A DNA stretch of 64,000 nt from Bog-473 sp963821755 (GCA_963821755.1 CAWGEX010000003.1:248001-312000); one strand, 5' to 3'. Shown: positions 33,977 to 43,604, numbered from the stretch's first letter. The notes: generated by a model from the letters alone, not told the origin. Made by a program: numbers and translations.

Positions 33977-36900
33977 GTGTCGGAGCGGTCGTTTACGCAC
34001 CTACATACCCACACCGAGTTCTCCATGCTCGATGGTGCCGCCCGCATCGGCGCGCTCGTGGCCGCCGCCGCCGCCGATGGCCAGCCGGCCCTCGGGATCA
34101 CCGACCACGGGAACATGTACGGGGTCCTCGACTTCTACAAGGCCTGCCGTGAGCAGGGCATCACGCCGATCATCGGCACCGAGGCCTACATGGCGGCCGA
34201 GTCACGCCACGAGCGGCCGGTCCGGCGGGGCAAGGTGGACGACACCGGCGGCGACGTGGAAGGGGGGCAGAAGCTCTACTACCACCTGACCCTCTTGTCG
34301 GAGACGGTCGAGGGGTACCGCAATCTGCTCAAGCTCTCGTCGGCCGCCTACCTGGAGGGGTACTACTACAAGCCCCGACTCGACTGGGAGCTGCTCGAGC
34401 GACACCATGAGGGCCTGATCGCCACCACGGGGTGCCTGGGTGGCGTGGTCCTCCAGGCGCTGCTGGGCGGCGACGTCGAGTTGGCGGAGAGCCGGGCGGC
34501 TCGGCTGCAGGATATTTTCGGCAAGGAGAACCTCTTCGTCGAGTTGCAGGACCACGGAATCGCCGATCAGCAGCGGACCAACCCGCAACTGGTAGAGATC
34601 GCCCGCCGGCTCGATGCTCCGCTGCTGGCCACAAACGACAGCCACTACACGCATCGCGAAGATGCGGTGGCCCACGACGCGCTGCTCTGCGTGCAGACGG
34701 GTGCTTTGCTGTCGGACACCAACCGCTTCCACTTCGAGGGTACCGAGCACTACCTCAAGTCGTCCCGCGAGATGCGGCACCTCTTCGCCGAGCTTCCCGA
34801 GGCGTGCGACAACACCCTGCTCATCGCCGAGCGGGCCGACGTCCAACTCGAGCTGGGCAAGCCCAGCCTGCCCGAGTTCCCGGTGCCCGAGCGGTTCGCG
34901 GGCGAGGTGTACGAGGACCGCGCGCTGGCGTACCTGCGGGACCTGACGATGGAAGGGGCGCGTCAGCGCTATGGCAGTGCCGTCCCGGCCGCCGTGATCG
35001 AGCGCCTCGACTACGAGCTCGGCGTCATCGGCAGCATGGGCTTCGCCGCCTACTTCCTGGTGGTGTGGGACCTGATCCGCTTCGCCCGGGACTCGGGCAT
35101 CCGGGTCGGCCCGGGCCGCGGCTCGGCCGCCGGTTGCTGCGTGGCCTACTGCCTCAAGATCGTGGACCTCGACCCGATCAAGTACGACCTGCTGTTCGAG
35201 CGCTTCCTCAATCCGGGCCGCAAGCAGATGCCCGACATCGACATGGACTTCGACGAGCGCTACCGGGCCGACGTCATGCGCTACGCCGCCGAGAAATACG
35301 GGAGCGACCGGGTGGCCCAGGTGGTGACCTTCTCCACCATCAAGGCCCGGGCCGCGGTGCGCGATGCCGCCCGCGTCCTGGGGAAGCCCTACATCGTCGG
35401 CGATCGCATCGCCAAGGCCATGCCGCCTCTGGTCATGGGGCGCGACACCCCACTCAAGGCCTGTATGACCAAGACCGAGGGGCACGAGGAGGGCTTCGCC
35501 GCTGCGGCCGAACTGCGGGCGATGCACGGGTCCGATGTCGACGCCAAAGAGGTGATCGACGTGGCGCTGGGCCTCGAGGGCCTGCGCCGCCAGGACGGGA
35601 TCCACGCCGCCGCCGTGGTCATCTCGCGTGACCCGTTGACCGACTACCTGCCCATTCAGCGCAAGCCCGACGCGGGGGGCAAGCCCGAAGACGCCCCGAT
35701 CGTCACCCAGTACGAGATGCACGGGGTCGAAGAGCTCGGGCTGCTCAAGATGGACTTCCTCGGGCTGCGCAACCTCTCCATCATCGAGCGCACGCTCGAC
35801 CTGGTCGAAGCGGAGACCGGGCAGCGCCCCGACATCGACAACGTGGACCTGGCCGACGAGCCGACCCTCGAGATGCTCCGCCGGGCCGACTCCATCGGCG
35901 TGTTCCAGCTGGAGGGGACGGCCATGCGCCAGACCCTGCGGGCGCTGGCCCCGACCAGCTTCGACGACGTCGCTGCCCTGGTGGCTCTCTACCGCCCCGG
36001 GCCGATGGCGGCCAACATGCACCGCGACTACCCCGAGCTGAAGAACGGGCGCAAGAAGCTGACCTACCTACACCCCGACCTCGAGCCGATCCTGAAGGAC
36101 ACCTATGGGCTGATGCTGTACCAGGAGTCCGTCATGCGGGTGGCCCAGAAGTTCGCGGGCTACTCGCTCGAGGAAGCGGACAACCTCCGCAAGGCCTGCG
36201 GGAAGAAGATCCGGGCCCTCATTGCGGCCGAACGTGAGAAGTTCGTGGCCGGCTGCGTCGAGCAGGGCTACGGCGACAAGCTGGGCACCGAGCTCTTCGA
36301 CATCATCGAGCCCTTCGCCGACTACGCCTTCAACAAGTCCCACTCCTACGGCTACGGGCTGGTGGCGTACCAGACGGCCTGGCTCAAGGCCCACTTCACC
36401 GTCGAGTACATGGCCGCGCTGTTGACGTCGGTCAAGGACAACAAGGACAAGACGGCGGTCTACCTGGCCGAGTGCCGGTCCCGAGGCATCGACGTGCTGC
36501 CACCCGACGTCAACCGGTCGGTGGCCGAGTTCGCCCCCGACCGCTCGGGCGATCGCGTCGGGGATGTCATCGTCTTCGGCATGGCAGCGGTGCGCAACGT
36601 GGGCGAGAGCCTGGTGGAGCGCATCGTGGCCGAGCGCAATGCCAACGGGCCCTTCGAGGACGTCTTCGACTTCTGCCAGCGGGTCGACCCGATGGTCCTC
36701 AACAAGCGCACCATGGAGTCGCTCATCAAGGGTGGGGCGTTCGACGCGCTGGGCCACTCCCGCCAGGGCCTCTGCCTGGTGATCGAGGGCATCGTCGACC
36801 GGACGCTCGAACGGCGGCGGGAGCACGACCTGGGGATCACGTCCCTCTTCGCCGCCTTCGAGGAGGAGCAGCACGACCCAGGCTGGGGAGCGGCCAAGGT

Positions 36901-37549
36901 GGCCATCCCCGACACCGAGTTCGACAAGGGCCAGCGGCTGGCCTTCGAGAAGGAGATGCTCGGCCTCTACGTGAGCGACCATCCCCTGATGGGCTTTGAG
37001 CAGGCGCTGTCACGCCATACCGACTGCAGCCTCTCGGATCTTCGTGAGGAGGAGCCGACCGGGGAACAGCGGTCCCCCGTGCGCTCCGTCGGCGGCGTGG
37101 TGACCGACCTGCGCCGGACCTACACCAAGAAGGGCGACCTGATGGCCCGCTTCGTCCTGGAGGACCTCCAGGCCGCCATGGAGGTCTTCGTCTTCCCCAG
37201 GACCATGGCCGACTTCGGGGCGCTGATCGAGAACGACGCCATCCTGGTCGTCCGGGGGCGCCTCGACAGCCGGGAGGAGGAGCCCAAGATCGTCTGCATG
37301 GAGGTCAGCCGCCCCCTGCTGGAGCGGGGTGAGGAGGACCTCCACGTATCGCTGCCCCTGGGAGTCCTGACCGACGCCACCGTCGGCGGCCTCAAAGAGG
37401 TCCTGAGCGGCCACCCGGGCCCCTCATCGGTCCTGCTGCACCTGGGGGACAAGGTGCTCCGCCTTCCCCCGGAATTCAACGTGGACTGCCGGAATGGTCT
37501 GGTGGGGGAGCTCAAACGCCTCCTGGGGCCGGGGGCCGTGCTGACGTAA
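33977..37549 (+). CDS. dnaE: DNA polymerase III alpha subunit DnaE
   Basis: Replicative polymerase, 1190 residues. PHP domain at the N-terminus (FTHLHTHTEFSMLDGAAR; ALGITDHGNMYG). The polymerase active site contains PDIDMDFDERYR (residues 419-430) and GRGSAAGCCVAY before it. Further on are LYRPGPMAANMHRDYPELKN, the helix-hairpin-helix region NKRTMESLIKGGAFD and an OB domain (VGGVVTDLRRTYTKKGDLMA). Intact over 3.5 kb with no frameshift. GTG 33977 has a GAGAGGAGGG site. Length and motifs match DnaE1 of actinobacteria. Confidence 0.97.
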   Translation: MSERSFTHLHTHTEFSMLDGAARIGALVAAAAADGQPALGITDHGNMYGVLDFYKACREQGITPIIGTEAYMAAESRHERPVRRGKVDDTGGDVEGGQKLYYHLTLLSETVEGYRNLLKLSSAAYLEGYYYKPRLDWELLERHHEGLIATTGCLGGVVLQALLGGDVELAESRAARLQDIFGKENLFVELQDHGIADQQRTNPQLVEIARRLDAPLLATNDSHYTHREDAVAHDALLCVQTGALLSDTNRFHFEGTEHYLKSSREMRHLFAELPEACDNTLLIAERADVQLELGKPSLPEFPVPERFAGEVYEDRALAYLRDLTMEGARQRYGSAVPAAVIERLDYELGVIGSMGFAAYFLVVWDLIRFARDSGIRVGPGRGSAAGCCVAYCLKIVDLDPIKYDLLFERFLNPGRKQMPDIDMDFDERYRADVMRYAAEKYGSDRVAQVVTFSTIKARAAVRDAARVLGKPYIVGDRIAKAMPPLVMGRDTPLKACMTKTEGHEEGFAAAAELRAMHGSDVDAKEVIDVALGLEGLRRQDGIHAAAVVISRDPLTDYLPIQRKPDAGGKPEDAPIVTQYEMHGVEELGLLKMDFLGLRNLSIIERTLDLVEAETGQRPDIDNVDLADEPTLEMLRRADSIGVFQLEGTAMRQTLRALAPTSFDDVAALVALYRPGPMAANMHRDYPELKNGRKKLTYLHPDLEPILKDTYGLMLYQESVMRVAQKFAGYSLEEADNLRKACGKKIRALIAAEREKFVAGCVEQGYGDKLGTELFDIIEPFADYAFNKSHSYGYGLVAYQTAWLKAHFTVEYMAALLTSVKDNKDKTAVYLAECRSRGIDVLPPDVNRSVAEFAPDRSGDRVGDVIVFGMAAVRNVGESLVERIVAERNANGPFEDVFDFCQRVDPMVLNKRTMESLIKGGAFDALGHSRQGLCLVIEGIVDRTLERRREHDLGITSLFAAFEEEQHDPGWGAAKVAIPDTEFDKGQRLAFEKEMLGLYVSDHPLMGFEQALSRHTDCSLSDLREEEPTGEQRSPVRSVGGVVTDLRRTYTKKGDLMARFVLEDLQAAMEVFVFPRTMADFGALIENDAILVVRGRLDSREEEPKIVCMEVSRPLLERGEEDLHVSLPLGVLTDATVGGLKEVLSGHPGPSSVLLHLGDKVLRLPPEFNVDCRNGLVGELKRLLGPGAVLT

Positions 37550-37641
37550 ATCCCAGTTCACCGGGGTTGGAAGTGAGAAACGGACCACTCGGCAAGGGCG
37601 CACGGGTCGGGGCCGGTTGGGAACGAACCGGAATCAGCCAC

Positions 37642-37647
37642 TAGAAT
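37642..37647 (+). promoter_or_regulatory. -10 box TAGAAT with weak -35
   Basis: TAGAAT lies 6 nt before ATG 37654; TTGGGA at 37617-37622 is a possible -35 with 19-bp spacing. Predicted leaderless transcript. Confidence 0.55.
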
Positions 37648-37653
37648 CACCTC

Positions 37654-38325
37654 ATGCCGATCGTAGTGAGCACCAAGGATTGCACTGCGCTCAGCGACGC
37701 TGAGCTGGTGGAAATGGCTGATCTGTGTGCCGAGCGTCCCCCGGGTTTTGATATCGGGTTCCTGTCCAAGGAGCGCGAATCGTGGGTCCTTATTACACAC
37801 GCCCGGGAGGGAAACAAGTTGCGGGGCTATTCGTTCTGCACCTTGGAGAGAATCGGGGGGACCCCTTCGCTGCTGGTGGGGCTGGCGCTGGTCGACCGCA
37901 CCTCGCGGGCCGAAGCGGCGCTCAAGGCGATCATGGCCGACCAGTACCGCCGTGCGTTGCTGGCCTTTCCGGACGAGGACGTCCTGCTGGGCACCCGCCT
38001 GTTGTCTCCTGAAGGCTTCCGCGCCTTCTCAGGCCTGCAGGACGTGGTGCCCTTTCCCGAGCACAAGTCATCGGGCGAGGAGCGGGCCTGGGCTCGTCGA
38101 CTGTCGAAGCGATTTGGCTGTGAGAGCCGGCTGGACGACCGCACCTTCGTCCTCAAGGGTGACGGCTCGGTCGCTGGCGGACTGGACTTCTTCGCCGCCA
38201 AGGTGAAGATCCCCGACGGGGTGGAGCAGCACTTCGGCGACTTCAACGTCGATCGAGGTGACCGACTGGTGGCCTTCGGCTGGGCCATGGCTGAGGATCT
38301 CGCCGGGGGCAAGCTCGGTCGTTGA
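37654..38325 (+). CDS. Conserved hypothetical protein, 223 residues
   Basis: I do not recognise this family with confidence. It is a soluble protein with no signal peptide. GYSFCTLERIGGTPSLLVGL and AEAALKAIMADQYRRALLAF could be an alpha/beta unit related to acetyltransferase folds, but no CoA-binding signature is visible. Codon use matches its neighbours, and the promoter fits the leaderless pattern seen around it, so it is a real gene. It is followed immediately by a 16-bp tandem repeat. Confidence 0.75.
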   Translation: MPIVVSTKDCTALSDAELVEMADLCAERPPGFDIGFLSKERESWVLITHAREGNKLRGYSFCTLERIGGTPSLLVGLALVDRTSRAEAALKAIMADQYRRALLAFPDEDVLLGTRLLSPEGFRAFSGLQDVVPFPEHKSSGEERAWARRLSKRFGCESRLDDRTFVLKGDGSVAGGLDFFAAKVKIPDGVEQHFGDFNVDRGDRLVAFGWAMAEDLAGGKLGR

Positions 38326-38365
38326 GCTGAACTCGAACTGAGCTGAACTCGAGCTGAGCTGAAAC
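38323..38365. repeat. 16-bp tandem repeat, about 2.7 copies
   Basis: TGAGCTGAACTCGA at 38323-38336 and 38339-38352, with a partial third copy at 38355-38365. The first copy starts on the stop codon of the upstream gene. It fills most of the 72-bp gap before the convergent gene end. Confidence 0.85.
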
Positions 38366-38397
38366 GGACGGTCGTTCGCCGCCCCGCACCGAGGTGG

Positions 38398-39216
38398 TCA
38401 GCCCCGGGGCAGCACGGCCGAGCACACCTTGTAGCAATGTCCGTCGCGGGGCTGGCTGACCGTCACCAAGAGGTACTGCGGATCAAATCCGAGGGCGGCA
38501 GACAGGCTCTTGCCACTGAGGCGCTCGCGCCGGGCGGCGTCGAGGGCCCGTGCGGCTTTTTGGTCCTCGACCGGGAGCCAGACGTCGTCACGGTCCCATC
38601 CGAAACGCACCCAGGTGGTGCCGTCCCCTCCCCGGCGGATGAGCTGCGGGCTTCGGGTGGGCTCGATGAGTGCCACCGAGGGGCGGAAGCCGCGGAACTC
38701 CCAGTAGGGGGCCGACGGTCCGGGGAACCCGAGCAGGGGACCTTCGGGGCTGGCCACCATGCCCTGCAGCAGCTTGCGGACGCGCCGGCCGCGCAGTGTC
38801 CCGACGTGTCGGGGCAGATCGGCCGCCGTGGTGGCCTCTGGCTGGGCCAGGTCATCTCGTTCGGGATCGTCGGCCAAGGTGACCTCCACCACGTCGAACA
38901 CCGTGATGTCCGGTTCATGGTTCTCGGGCCAGGGCACCCTCACGCGCATGATGGTGCCGGTGGCCAGGTCGACCACCGTGGTGTCCTCGACGGTCGAGGC
39001 CAGCACCAACAGGTGCAGCTTGGACCCACCGGTGGTGGGGATCCTCTCCTGCCGGCGGGCCGAGCGGCGCAGGAACTGCCGTGGGTCGGCCGGTTCGGCG
39101 CGGGCGTGACCGCGCGGAGCGTGCGGAGCGCCCTGACTGTCCGGACCGCCTCGGCCGTCCGGACCACCTGGACCACCTGGGCCGCCCCGCTCGGTCTCGG
39201 TGACGTCGTCGGTCAT
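38398..39216 (-). CDS. Conserved hypothetical protein, 272 residues
   Basis: Family not recognised. The first 55 residues are Gly/Pro/Asp-rich and disordered; the remainder reads as a beta-rich soluble domain: KLHLLVLASTVEDTTVVDLA, TWVRFGWDRDDVWLPVEDQK, and an end with two cysteines (DGHCYKVCSAVLPRG). ATG 39216 overlaps the stop of the upstream yyaL-like gene (ATGA), so they are translated together and may share a function. A longer in-frame start exists at 39291 but would lie inside the upstream gene. Confidence 0.75.
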   Translation of the reverse strand: MTDDVTETERGGPGGPGGPDGRGGPDSQGAPHAPRGHARAEPADPRQFLRRSARRQERIPTTGGSKLHLLVLASTVEDTTVVDLATGTIMRVRVPWPENHEPDITVFDVVEVTLADDPERDDLAQPEATTAADLPRHVGTLRGRRVRKLLQGMVASPEGPLLGFPGPSAPYWEFRGFRPSVALIEPTRSPQLIRRGGDGTTWVRFGWDRDDVWLPVEDQKAARALDAARRERLSGKSLSAALGFDPQYLLVTVSQPRDGHCYKVCSAVLPRG

Positions 39217-41234
39217 CGGCGCAACCCTTCGATTTGTCCGACCAAGGTCGTGACGTCGTCCGCCGGCACGTCGCAGGTGGCGCCGCGGCACACGAAGGCG
39301 AAGCCGTCCGGTCGATCGGCAAAGAGCGGCGACTCGCCCCGCTCGCCCCAGGCCACCACCGCCGCGGGAAGCCAGGGCCGGCGCACCTCGGCCAACAGAT
39401 CGTCCCGCTGGCCCGTGACGACGATCTCCTGTCGCCCGGCGAGCATGGGGAGGGCACTGACCATGTCGGCCAGCGAGCCGGGGTGCTGAGTGACCAGGGG
39501 CAGGGCGAGGGCCACCGTGCGATCGGCGGCCTGTCGCAGCGCCTCGTCATCGGTGAGCCCGTCGACCCGCAGGAGGGCCCAGGTGGCGATGGAGTTGGTG
39601 GCCGGGAGGGCCCCGTCGACGAACTCCTTGGGGCGCACCACGAGGGTCTCACCATCGCTCCCGGTCGTGAAGAAGCCGCCTTGGTCATTGTCCCAGAACA
39701 GCGTGACCAGCTCCGCCGCCACCCGCTGGGCCCGCTCTCGCCAGAGCGATCTTCCGGTGAGCTCGGAGAGTCGGACGCAGGCTTCCACCAGCCAGGCGTA
39801 GTCAGCGGCCACGGCCAAGTGTCTGGCCCGGCCCCCCTGCCAGCTGCGCATCAGCCGACCGTTCTGGTACATCTCGGCCATGAGGAACTCGCCGATCTCC
39901 TGCGCCCGTCGGGCGTAGTGGTCCGAGCCGGTCACCGCGGCAACCTCGGCCAGGGTGGCGACCGCCATGGCGTTCCACTCGGTCAGGACCTTTTCGTCTC
40001 GAGCCGGCTGGACGCGCGTCCGGCGCAACTCGGCCAGGAGGGCACGTCCCTCCTCGACCTCGCGCGGACGTTGCAGGGAGGCTCCGACCGGCCGGCACGG
40101 GATGGAGCGGCCTTCCCAGTTTCCGGCGTCGGTGATCCCGTACCACTCGGCTGTGGGCCCGACGAGGTGATCGGGGAGCGCCTGGCGAAGCTCGTCGAGG
40201 GTGAAGGTGGCGTGACTGCCCTCGATGCCACCGGCGTCGGCATCGAAGGAGGAGTAGAGGGCACCTTCGGGCGTGGACAGGTCCGAGAGGACGAAGTCCA
40301 GGGTCTCGGTTACCACGCTCAGGTAATCGGCCCTGCCCGTCTCTTGCCAGCCGTGGAGATAGGCCCGGGCCAGCAGCGCCTGATCGGTCAGCATCTTCTC
40401 GAAGTGGGGCACCAGCCAATGGTTGTCGGTGGAGTAGCGGCAGAAGCCCCCCACCACATGGTCGTAGATGCCGCCGGCCGCCATGGCGTCCAGGGTGGTC
40501 AGGGCCATCTGGCGGGACCGCTCGGAGCCGGCGTGGCGGGCGTGCCGCAGGCAGAGCTCGACCAGGGTCGGGCGGGGGAATTTCGGAGCCGGCCCGAACC
40601 CGCCCCAGGTGGCGTCGAAGCCGGAGGCGAGACCGGTGGCCAATTGCTCGATCAGCGCGTCGGGATCCACGTCGCCGCCCGGCGCCGTCGACCGGCCCGG
40701 TTCGCCGACGAAGTCACCCATCGACTCGGGCAGGTTCACTTCGCGCCTCACGGCGTCAACCAGGGCGTCCGCTTGGGCCAGGACCTGTTCTCGTTCCGTT
40801 TCCCACGCCGTGCCCATGGCCTGGACCACCCGGCGAAATGAGGGCAGGCCGTGTCGCTCCTCCGGCGGGAAGTAGGTACCGGCGTAGTACGGGCGGCCGT
40901 CCGGCGTGCAGAACACCGACATGGGCCAACCCCCCGACCCGGTCAGGGCTTGGGTGGCGGCCATGTAGACCGAATCGAGGTCGGGCCGCTCTTCGCGGTC
41001 CACCTTCACCGAGATGAACCATCGCGACAGATCCTTGGCGGTGACCTCGTCCTCGAAGCTCTCGTGGGCCATCACGTGGCACCAGTGGCAGGAGGCGTAA
41101 CCGATGGAGAGGAAGATCGGCTTGTCCTCGTCCCTGGCCCGCCGCAGGGCCTCGTCACCCCAGGGATACCACTCGACCGGATTGTCCGCATGCTGACGGA
41201 GGTAGGGACTGGTCTCGTCCGTCAGGAGGTTCAC
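39213..41234 (-). CDS. Thioredoxin-fold DUF255 / YyaL-type protein
   Basis: 673 residues. The N-terminal thioredoxin-like domain has NPVEWYPWGDEALRRARDED and the signature YASCHWCHVMAHESFE (cysteines 49 and 52), then VKVDREERPDLDSVYM and GSGGWPMSVF. An (alpha/alpha)6-barrel-like region related to N-acylglucosamine 2-epimerases follows (GGIYDHVVGGFCRYSTDNHW; FDADAGGIEGSHATFT). The family is widespread, with no settled reaction. GTG 41234 is placed 8 nt after a -10 box. It forms a two-gene unit with the hypothetical gene downstream. Confidence 0.92.
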   Translation of the reverse strand: MNLLTDETSPYLRQHADNPVEWYPWGDEALRRARDEDKPIFLSIGYASCHWCHVMAHESFEDEVTAKDLSRWFISVKVDREERPDLDSVYMAATQALTGSGGWPMSVFCTPDGRPYYAGTYFPPEERHGLPSFRRVVQAMGTAWETEREQVLAQADALVDAVRREVNLPESMGDFVGEPGRSTAPGGDVDPDALIEQLATGLASGFDATWGGFGPAPKFPRPTLVELCLRHARHAGSERSRQMALTTLDAMAAGGIYDHVVGGFCRYSTDNHWLVPHFEKMLTDQALLARAYLHGWQETGRADYLSVVTETLDFVLSDLSTPEGALYSSFDADAGGIEGSHATFTLDELRQALPDHLVGPTAEWYGITDAGNWEGRSIPCRPVGASLQRPREVEEGRALLAELRRTRVQPARDEKVLTEWNAMAVATLAEVAAVTGSDHYARRAQEIGEFLMAEMYQNGRLMRSWQGGRARHLAVAADYAWLVEACVRLSELTGRSLWRERAQRVAAELVTLFWDNDQGGFFTTGSDGETLVVRPKEFVDGALPATNSIATWALLRVDGLTDDEALRQAADRTVALALPLVTQHPGSLADMVSALPMLAGRQEIVVTGQRDDLLAEVRRPWLPAAVVAWGERGESPLFADRPDGFAFVCRGATCDVPADDVTTLVGQIEGLRR

Positions 41235-41242
41235 GACCCCCG

Positions 41243-41248
41243 ATGCTA
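41243..41248 (-). promoter_or_regulatory. -10 box TAGCAT for the yyaL-type gene
   Basis: Read on the minus strand, 8 nt before GTG 41234; predicted leaderless. Confidence 0.5.
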
Positions 41249-41287
41249 TGGCTCATGGCGGGGGTGTCCGCGTGCAAGGCTCGAACC

Positions 41288-42055
41288 GTGGACCTCGAGC
41301 TCAATGGCCAGACCGCTCTCATCACCGGCGCCAGCCGGGGAATTGGCCTGGCCATCGCCAGTCGCTTCCTCGAGGCCGGGGCCAACGTGATGCTCTCGTC
41401 CCGCACGGCCGAGGACCTGGCCGAGGCAGCCGCATCCCTCGAGGCCAAGGGTCTCGCCGGCCGGGTGGCCTGGAAGGCGGCCCACGTGGGCGACGGTGAC
41501 CAGGCCCAGGCCTGTGTGGCCGAGACGGTCGAGCGCTATGGCGCTCTGGACATCCTGGTGAACAACGCTGGCACCAACCCCTATTTCGGCCCGATGGTCG
41601 ACATCGACGTCGCTCGGGCCCAGAAGACCTTTGAGGTCAATCAACTGGCCGTGCTGATGTGGTCCTCCTACGCCGTGAAGGCCGGACTGCGGGGATCCAT
41701 CATCAACGTCGCCTCCATTGGGGGCCTGGGGGTCGAGCCCGGGATCGGCTGGTACAACGTCACCAAGGCGGCCGTGCTCCATATCACCCGGCAGCTGGCC
41801 TTCGAGCTCGCTCCGGACATTCGTGTCAACGCGTTGGCTCCCGGTCTGATCAAGACCAAGCTGGCCCGCGCCCTGTGGGAGGGACCGGGCGAGAAGCGAA
41901 TCTCCGCCCACATACCCCTCCGCCGTTTGGGGCTGCCCGACGACGTCGCGACCGCCGCCCTGTTCTTGGCCTCCGATGCCGCCTCATGGATCACCGGGCA
42001 GACCCTCGTCGTCGACGGGGGCACGACGAGACAGCCCTCGGGCGGCGTCGGCTGA
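41288..42055 (+). CDS. Short-chain dehydrogenase/reductase (classical SDR)
   Basis: NAD(P)-dependent oxidoreductase of 255 residues. Cofactor motif TGASRGIG (about 13-20), NNAG at 92-95, catalytic Ser143 (NVASIGG), Tyr156 and Lys160 (YNVTK), then the C-terminal FLASDAASWITGQTLVVDGG. Probably acts on a 3-ketoacyl or alcohol substrate (FabG-like), but specificity cannot be read. GTG 41288 gives the usual N-terminus; ATG 41255 would add 11 residues. Divergent from the yyaL-type gene. Confidence 0.92.
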   Translation: MDLELNGQTALITGASRGIGLAIASRFLEAGANVMLSSRTAEDLAEAAASLEAKGLAGRVAWKAAHVGDGDQAQACVAETVERYGALDILVNNAGTNPYFGPMVDIDVARAQKTFEVNQLAVLMWSSYAVKAGLRGSIINVASIGGLGVEPGIGWYNVTKAAVLHITRQLAFELAPDIRVNALAPGLIKTKLARALWEGPGEKRISAHIPLRRLGLPDDVATAALFLASDAASWITGQTLVVDGGTTRQPSGGVG

Positions 42056-42115
42056 TCGGGACTGTCACACAACGGCGGGCTGATTCGTCCAAGCAGTGAC
42101 GAAAGGTGGTGGACC

Positions 42116-42709
42116 ATGGCCCATGTCACATTGGACAAGGAAGCACGAGGGGTGATCCCCCGATTGGCCCGGAGGTACACCCGGCGCAGATTCGGCCAGA
42201 TGGTCGAGCCGACGGCCGCAGCCTCGCACCATTCCGGGGTCCTCGTAGCGATGGGCGCACTCGAAACCGCGGCCGGGATGGGCTGGAAGAAGCTCGATCC
42301 GACGCTGCGTTGGCTGGCCATTCAGTCAGCCTCGACCCAGATCGGGTGTTCGTGGTGCGTCGACTACGGCTACTTCGAAGGCATGCATGACGGGATCGAC
42401 TCGGAGAAGGTCCGCGCCGCCTCACGGTGGCGGGAGTGCACCCTGTTCGACCAGCGCGAGCGACTGGTCCTCGAGTACGCCGAGGCGGCCACCGAGTCGC
42501 CCGCCCGGGTGCCCGACGAGCTGGCCGCTCGGCTCCACGCGCACTTCGACGAGGCCGAGATCGTCGAGCTGGCGGCGTGGGTGGCTCTGGAGAACTTCCG
42601 GTCCCGCTTCAATGCCGGACTCGGACTGCGGAGCCAAGGGTTCGCCGAGCGGTGCGCGGTCCCTCTGTCGGCTCCGTCGGACAAAGTGCATGACGCCGCC
42701 CGAACCTGA
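42116..42709 (+). CDS. Carboxymuconolactone decarboxylase / AhpD-like protein
   Basis: 197 residues of the all-helical AhpD fold. The redox pair is in IGCSWCVDYGYFEG (Cys78 and Cys81), as in peroxidase-like members. GACGAAAGGTGG precedes the ATG. Overlaps the ECF sigma gene that follows by 20 bp. CMD proteins are typical partners of SigJ-type factors, so it is probably under control of that factor and acts in oxidative or substrate stress. Confidence 0.9.
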   Translation: MAHVTLDKEARGVIPRLARRYTRRRFGQMVEPTAAASHHSGVLVAMGALETAAGMGWKKLDPTLRWLAIQSASTQIGCSWCVDYGYFEGMHDGIDSEKVRAASRWRECTLFDQRERLVLEYAEAATESPARVPDELAARLHAHFDEAEIVELAAWVALENFRSRFNAGLGLRSQGFAERCAVPLSAPSDKVHDAART

Positions 42710-43604
42710 CGCAGCGCCCGAACCTGACGCGGCGCCCGAACCTGACGCAGACGTCGCCCAGTTTGAACAATGGCGCCCGCTTCTCTTCGGGATCGCCTAC
42801 CGGATGTTGGGAAGCGCGGCCGATGCCGAGGACATCGTCCAAGAGGCCAGCATCCGATGGTTGGGGCGGCGGGAGCGGGACGTCGAGTCCGTACGCGCCT
42901 ACCTGGTCACCATCGTGACGCACCTGGGCATGGATCTCCTCACGTCGGCCCGGATGCAGCGGGTCTCCTACGCCGGGCCCTGGCTCCCCGAACCGGTGGT
43001 CGTCGACGACACGCTGGCCGCCGAACAGGCGGACTCGTTGTCGCTGGCCTTCCTGGTGCTGCTCGAAGAACTCACTCCGCCGGAGCGGGCGGCCTATCTC
43101 CTGCACGACATCTTCGGGTACCCGTTCAACGAGGTGGCCCAGTCGGTGGGTCGCACCCCGGCCGATTGCCGTCAGCTTGCCTCTCGGGCGCGCCAGCGAA
43201 TCGGGCACCGTCGCCGGCGCTTCGATGCGGACCTGCACCACGGCCGCGAGCTCACCCGGCAGTTCGTGGCGGCGTGCGGGACGGGTGACCTTTTGGGACT
43301 GCTGGGCATGTTGGCTGACGACGTCGTGGTCTGGACCGATGGAGGCGGCAGGGTGCGGGCGGCCATGCGTCCCGTCATCGGTCCGCGCCGCAGCTCGCGA
43401 TTCCTTCTCAATGTGGCCAAGAAGGTCGAGGGGTCGCCCCGGGAAACCACCTTGAACGGGCAGCCGGCCATGGTGTTCATCCATGCCGGGCAGGTGGTCA
43501 CCGCCCTGGTGCTGGACATCCTCGACGGCAAGATCGTCGGCGTCCGGGTCGTCTCGAATCCCGAGAAGCTCGGCCGTTTGACCGCCGAGCTGGTGCCGAT
43601 CTGA
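42690..43604 (+). CDS. SigJ-type ECF sigma factor with SnoaL-like C-terminus
   Basis: 304 residues. Region 2 (PLLFGIAYRMLGSAADAED; QEASIRWLGR), region 4 (LTPPERAAYLLHDIFGYPFN; VGRTPADCRQLASRARQRI) and a C-terminal NTF2/SnoaL-like domain (LADDVVVWTDGGGRVRAAMR; NGQPAMVFIHAGQVVTALVL) that replaces a separate anti-sigma factor in this class. The N-terminus holds three PEPDA(A) units from an 18-bp triplication (42699-42752). ATG 42690 is inside the end of the AhpD-like gene, so the two are coupled. Confidence 0.92.
   Translation: MTPPEPDAAPEPDAAPEPDADVAQFEQWRPLLFGIAYRMLGSAADAEDIVQEASIRWLGRRERDVESVRAYLVTIVTHLGMDLLTSARMQRVSYAGPWLPEPVVVDDTLAAEQADSLSLAFLVLLEELTPPERAAYLLHDIFGYPFNEVAQSVGRTPADCRQLASRARQRIGHRRRRFDADLHHGRELTRQFVAACGTGDLLGLLGMLADDVVVWTDGGGRVRAAMRPVIGPRRSSRFLLNVAKKVEGSPRETTLNGQPAMVFIHAGQVVTALVLDILDGKIVGVRVVSNPEKLGRLTAELVPI
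42699..42752 (+). repeat. 18-bp tandem triplication at the AhpD-SigJ junction
   Basis: Three copies of a unit beginning CCCGAACCTGACGC. In the sigma frame it encodes PEPDAA repeats; in the AhpD frame the first copy carries the TGA stop. Confidence 0.9.

Noticed and set aside
34202..36022. Long open frame of 606 codons antisense to dnaE
   Set aside because: A by-product of high GC in the opposite frame of a strongly coding gene; no start context or recognisable domain.
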